Shown: positions 7,802-9,508 of the stretch, piece by piece
Numbering within the stretch: the stretch's first letter is position 1
How the letters are laid out: each line of letters begins with the position of its first letter
NCBI GenBank assembly: GCA_003524365.1
Contig: DQHS01000291.1
Span: 1-9,508 of the forward strand
Length of the DNA stretch: 9,508 nucleotides
Direction of reading: 5' to 3'
Source: Cellvibrio sp.
Lineage (GTDB): Bacteria > Pseudomonadota > Gammaproteobacteria > Pseudomonadales > Cellvibrionaceae
Position numbers and translations under genes: made by a program
The notes under the pieces: generated by a model
What the model was told of the DNA's origin: nothing
Seen by the model: the letters and a program-made list of their open reading frames with translations, nothing else
Databases searched by the model: none

Positions 7802-8172
7802 TAGTTAACACCCCAAATTACTTGAACACCCCAGACCAGATAGGTGACTGCAACAGCCCCCAAAACTATCTGCGCAAATATACGTAAGAAAGTCGCCTTG
7901 GAGCCTAATAGACGGGTAGTTAAATAATCGGTCAGCACAGCCCACAAGCCGATCCATGCATGGGATATAAAAGAAAGAAGTGTGACGAGGGTAAAGACAC
8001 GCATCCACAATTGATTATAAAGGGACTGCCACTGCTCAAAGGTCAATTCAGGATTCAATGCCAAATAGGCAACAATAAAGATGGTGTAGGCCGCCATAAC
8101 AGCACCGCCGACGCGCTGGATCAGCCAATCGTAAAGGCCACTGCGCCCAAAACTCGTTACTGAAGTTACCAT
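7801..8172 (-). CDS. sdhD: Succinate dehydrogenase membrane anchor, heme b subunit
   Basis: SdhD with SdhC anchors SdhAB in the inner membrane and forms the heme b and ubiquinone sites. From ATG 8172 it has 123 residues with three hydrophobic segments (about 17-38, 56-80 and 92-120), as expected. In this numbering His71 of SHAWIG is the heme ligand, and Asp82-Tyr83 of LTDY line the quinone site, the same numbers as in E. coli SdhD. That agreement supports ATG 8172 over the TTG at 8178, which would add two residues. The ATG lies inside the end of sdhC (7-base overlap, ATGGTAA), and a G-rich stretch just upstream may serve as ribosome site. The stop overlaps the sdhA start by one base. Confidence 0.95.
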   Translation of the reverse strand: MVTSVTSFGRSGLYDWLIQRVGGAVMAAYTIFIVAYLALNPELTFEQWQSLYNQLWMRVFTLVTLLSFISHAWIGLWAVLTDYLTTRLLGSKATFLRIFAQIVLGAVAVTYLVWGVQVIWGVN

Positions 8173-8540
8173 ACCCAAACCCCCGCCAATACGATCAATA
8201 TAATGGCAATTGCCAGCGCGATTTTGGCACCGGTTTGGCCACCCTTAAGAGATTCACCAACACCGAAATCCATAATCAGGTGACGAATACCAAGAACCAT
8301 GTGATACGCCAGGCCCGCCAAAACGGCCCAAAGCACGAATTGACAAACAGGGTTTGCAGCGAGATCGCCGATGCTGTTAAAACCTTCTTGCGAATCAAGA
8401 CTGGCGTCGAGCATCCATAAAAGGACAGCAACACCTGCAAAAAGGAAAACGCCGGAGGCACGATGAAGAATGGAAACGTAAGCAGTGATGGGAAGTTTAA
8501 TAGTCGCTATATCTAGGTTGACAGGTCTTTTCTTGTTCAC
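8166..8540 (-). CDS. sdhC: Succinate dehydrogenase cytochrome b556 subunit
   Basis: SdhC is the second membrane anchor and shares heme b and the quinone pocket with SdhD. It has 124 residues and three hydrophobic segments (about 29-48, 66-88 and 105-123). The family signature SILHRASG carries Ser23 and Arg27, matching the E. coli quinone-site Ser27 and Arg31. His80 in LAYHMVLGIRH is the expected heme ligand (E. coli His84), followed by MDFG. The start is GTG at 8540. It has a strong AAGGTGAG ribosome site 7 bases upstream, and its product begins MNKKRPVNLD, as in Pseudomonas-type SdhC. It is the first gene of the sdh unit, about 100 bases downstream of a clear sigma-70 promoter, and overlaps sdhD by 7 bases. 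Confidence 0.96.
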   Translation of the reverse strand: MNKKRPVNLDIATIKLPITAYVSILHRASGVFLFAGVAVLLWMLDASLDSQEGFNSIGDLAANPVCQFVLWAVLAGLAYHMVLGIRHLIMDFGVGESLKGGQTGAKIALAIAIILIVLAGVWVW

Positions 8541-8557
8541 GGTCTATCTCACCTTTA

Positions 8558-8572
8558 TGCCCATCGCGGGCA
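8558..8572 (-). other. Small GC hairpin just before the sdhC ribosome site
   Basis: TGCCC and GGGCA pair as a 5-bp stem around a 5-base loop and end two bases before AAGGTGAG. A stem this close to the ribosome site could influence sdhC initiation. It is short, so chance is possible. Confidence 0.3.
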
Positions 8573-8590
8573 GGTTGAAGAATAAGCGCC

Positions 8591-8624
8591 TCATTTTTTA
8601 TCATTTCAAAATGACCTCAAATGA
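8591..8624. promoter_or_regulatory. Nested symmetric dyad in the sdhC leader (operator-like)
   Basis: On the plus strand the order is TCATTT (8591-8596), TCATTT (8601-8606), AAATGA (8609-8614), AAATGA (8619-8624). All four half-sites are exact and share one centre at 8607.5. Like half-sites are spaced exactly 10 bases apart, one helical turn. This is a typical arrangement for cooperative binding of a dimeric regulator on one DNA face. It would lie about 20-50 bases downstream of the sdhC start point, where a bound protein would act as a roadblock; it could also fold as a weak A/U hairpin in the RNA. I cannot name the regulator. Confidence 0.5.
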
Positions 8625-8648
8625 AACACGCCCTGCAAGTCGCGCAGC

Positions 8649-8677
8649 ATTATAGAGATTGGCCTCTGGAAACACAA
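8649..8677 (-). promoter_or_regulatory. sdhC (sdhCDAB) sigma-70 promoter
   Basis: On the minus strand a perfect -10 box TATAAT (8654-8649) sits 17 bases downstream of TTGTGT (8677-8672), a 3 of 6 match to the -35 consensus that includes the key TTG. Transcription would start near 8642 and give a leader of about 100 bases before the GTG start. The sequence after the -10 (GCTGCGCG) is GC-rich. Confidence 0.75.
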
Positions 8678-8946
8678 ACAAAAAGCCGTGATGAATCCCC
8701 ACCAAATTACCGCCGCAAAATATCTTCAGAAATTTAACGGCCTTTTTACACAACATATTGATTGCATTGAAAGATTTTTAGAAAAACGCACCGCAAGCGC
8801 GCGCTTTTGCAGCTGTCGCGCCACATGAGTGCAACCCTATTGATGAGGACTCCAGCAAAGGAGTGCACAACACCAAGAACCTCACTGATGACGCGGAAAT
8901 TTTCAAAAAAGATAAAAGAAATTGCCCTACAGATGTGCCAAAAACT
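8678..8946. other. Centre of the divergent region, no gene seen
   Basis: About 270 bases between the sdhC and gltA promoters hold no convincing gene. Visible features are a perfect 12-bp palindrome AAGCGCGCGCTT (8795-8806) and an A/T-rich tract around 8771-8786. There is also a distant inverted repeat, AAAAAGCCGT (8680-8689) against ACGGCCTTTTT (8737-8747), and a small ACTCC/GGAGT hairpin (8849-8864). A 43-codon frame from ATG 8825 has no ribosome site. The space is large enough for regulator binding upstream of both promoters, but I recognise no specific site. Confidence 0.4.
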
Positions 8947-8975
8947 TTCGCCTTAACAATTAAGTCATCTATAAT
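8946..8975 (+). promoter_or_regulatory. gltA sigma-70 promoter
   Basis: A perfect -10 box TATAAT (8970-8975) is followed by a GC-rich stretch. No good -35 is present: the best is TTTCGC (8946-8951) at 18-base spacing. An activator may therefore be needed, or the -10 may be helped by other contacts. The surrounding TCTATAATGCCGC differs by one base from the sdhC promoter core. Transcription would begin near 8982, leaving a leader of nearly 190 bases. Confidence 0.6.
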
Positions 8976-8993
8976 GCCGCTCGCACACGGCAG

Positions 8994-9133
8994 AGTCGGC
9001 CACCTACAAGAAGCCGACTAGTCCATAAAAAACATAGCCGGCCTATGACGCTATTAAAAAGTAGATCTATTGCACAACGCAAAGCCACCTACAGTTTTTA
9101 TCAGTTGAGTAGAGCGAAACATGCTTCTCTCAA
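8994..9133 (+). promoter_or_regulatory. Long structured gltA leader
   Basis: Three hairpins can be drawn in the leader. AGTCGGC/GCCGACT (8994-9000 and 9013-9019) is a perfect 7-bp stem with a 12-base loop. CATAG/CTATG (9033-9047) is a 5-bp stem around GC-rich bases. TTGAG-AGAG with TTCTCTCAA (9105-9133) is 9 bp with one bulge. The 10-base word GCCACCTACA occurs exactly twice, at 8999-9008 (mostly in the first loop) and 9084-9093. None of the hairpins has a U-run, so a terminator attenuator is not supported. It matches no riboswitch class I can recognise. Confidence 0.4.
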
Positions 9134-9169
9134 GCCTTTAGTCTTAATCAGTAAGCACAGGAGTCAGTA

Positions 9170-9508
9170 ATGACTGACAAGAAAGCACATCTCACGATTG
9201 ATGGCATTGATTCGACGATTGAATTACCTATTTATGCCAGCACAATCGGACCTGACGTTATCGACGTTACCAGTATTACCAAGAATGGCTTTTTCACATT
9301 TGACCCGGGCTTTATGTCCACTGCCTCATGCGAATCCGGTATTACATTTATTGATGGCGATGAAGGTGTGTTACTCCACCGCGGTTACCCGATAGAACAA
9401 CTTGCTGTCTCCTCTGATTATCTCGAAACCTGTTACCTCTTATTAAATGGCGAACTGCCAACTCCGGCGCAAAAAGAAGAATTCACTGCCGCGATCAAAA
9501 AACACTCC
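9170..9508 (+). CDS. gltA: Citrate synthase, 5' part only
   Basis: GltA condenses acetyl-CoA and oxaloacetate to citrate, the entry step of the TCA cycle, in the cytoplasm. I translated 113 codons from ATG 9170, and the frame is open to the window edge. The visible part is the N-terminal region of the large, hexameric, Gram-negative type. It has a beta-rich start (MTDKKAHLTIDG), then FTFDPGFMSTASCESGITFIDGD in two parts at 42-64, then LLHRGYPIEQLA (68-79) and YLLLNGELP (89-97). These are hallmark segments of this family. The catalytic His and Asp residues lie beyond the edge. AGGAG sits 6 bases before the ATG. It is transcribed divergently from sdhC, as in E. coli and Pseudomonas. Confidence 0.96.
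   Translation, partial: MTDKKAHLTIDGIDSTIELPIYASTIGPDVIDVTSITKNGFFTFDPGFMSTASCESGITFIDGDEGVLLHRGYPIEQLAVSSDYLETCYLLLNGELPTPAQKEEFTAAIKKHS

Noticed and set aside
8173..8178. TTG start for SdhD, two codons upstream
   Set aside because: ATG 8172 gives heme and quinone residues exactly the E. coli numbering and is the more usual codon.
8758..8771. FNR/ANR-like site TTGAT-TGCA-TTGAA
   Set aside because: Only the left half matches; the right half fits 3 of 5 bases, which is expected by chance in this A/T-rich region.
8825..8956. Possible 43-codon small protein in the gltA-sdhC gap
   Set aside because: It has no ribosome site, no promoter directly upstream and no recognisable pattern; it ends just before the gltA -10. 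Too weak to call a gene.
9121..9141. Six-codon leader peptide MLLSSL before gltA
   Set aside because: It has no clear ribosome site and no terminator/antiterminator pair, so a classical attenuation leader is not supported. It is kept only as a remark in the leader finding.
9198..9395. Plus-strand frame of 65 codons
   Set aside because: It is out of frame within gltA, whose own frame carries clear citrate synthase segments.
1..9508. CRISPR array, insertion sequence, tRNA, defence or cargo genes
   Set aside because: I found no regular repeat-spacer pattern, transposase motifs, terminal repeats or tRNA-like cloverleaf. All long coding DNA is accounted for by TCA-cycle genes.

Overview
This window is a central-metabolism locus, almost entirely the TCA-cycle gene block of a gammaproteobacterium. 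On the minus strand, in transcription order, are sdhC, sdhD, sdhA and sdhB (succinate dehydrogenase), sucA and sucB (E1 and E2 of 2-oxoglutarate dehydrogenase) and the 5' part of lpd (E3), which runs off the left edge. The 5' part of gltA (citrate synthase) points the other way and runs off the right edge. The order gltA <-> sdhCDAB-sucAB-lpd is the one I know from Pseudomonas and relatives; in E. coli sucCD follows sucB directly. The proteins resemble Pseudomonas/Cellvibrio-type homologues from memory, and base composition looks close to 50% GC. A Pseudomonadales/Cellvibrionales-type bacterium is the best guess, but no species can be named.

Layout: 1-840 lpd (partial); 841-958 spacer with an intrinsic terminator; 959-2167 sucB; 2168-2229 spacer; 2230-5067 sucA; 5068-5277 spacer with a dyad and a possible promoter; 5278-5982 sdhB; 5983-6028 spacer made of short imperfect repeats; 6029-7801 sdhA; 7801-8172 sdhD; 8166-8540 sdhC; 8541-9169 divergent regulatory region; 9170-9508 gltA (partial). 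sdhC, sdhD and sdhA overlap by a few bases and are probably translationally coupled.

Together the genes cover citrate synthesis, 2-oxoglutarate oxidation to succinyl-CoA, and succinate oxidation with delivery of electrons to quinone. All catalytic and cofactor residues I looked for are present, and no gene looks broken. I see no mobile element, CRISPR array, tRNA, rRNA or foreign-looking cargo, and no undescribed gene system.

The points worth a second look are in the non-coding DNA. Terminator-like hairpins with U-runs follow sdhB, sucA and sucB, and the first two are built across the stop codon. A nested symmetric TCATTT/AAATGA dyad lies in the sdhC leader. The divergent sdh and gltA promoters share a near-identical core. 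gltA has a long, structured leader. All of these are read by eye and are untested.
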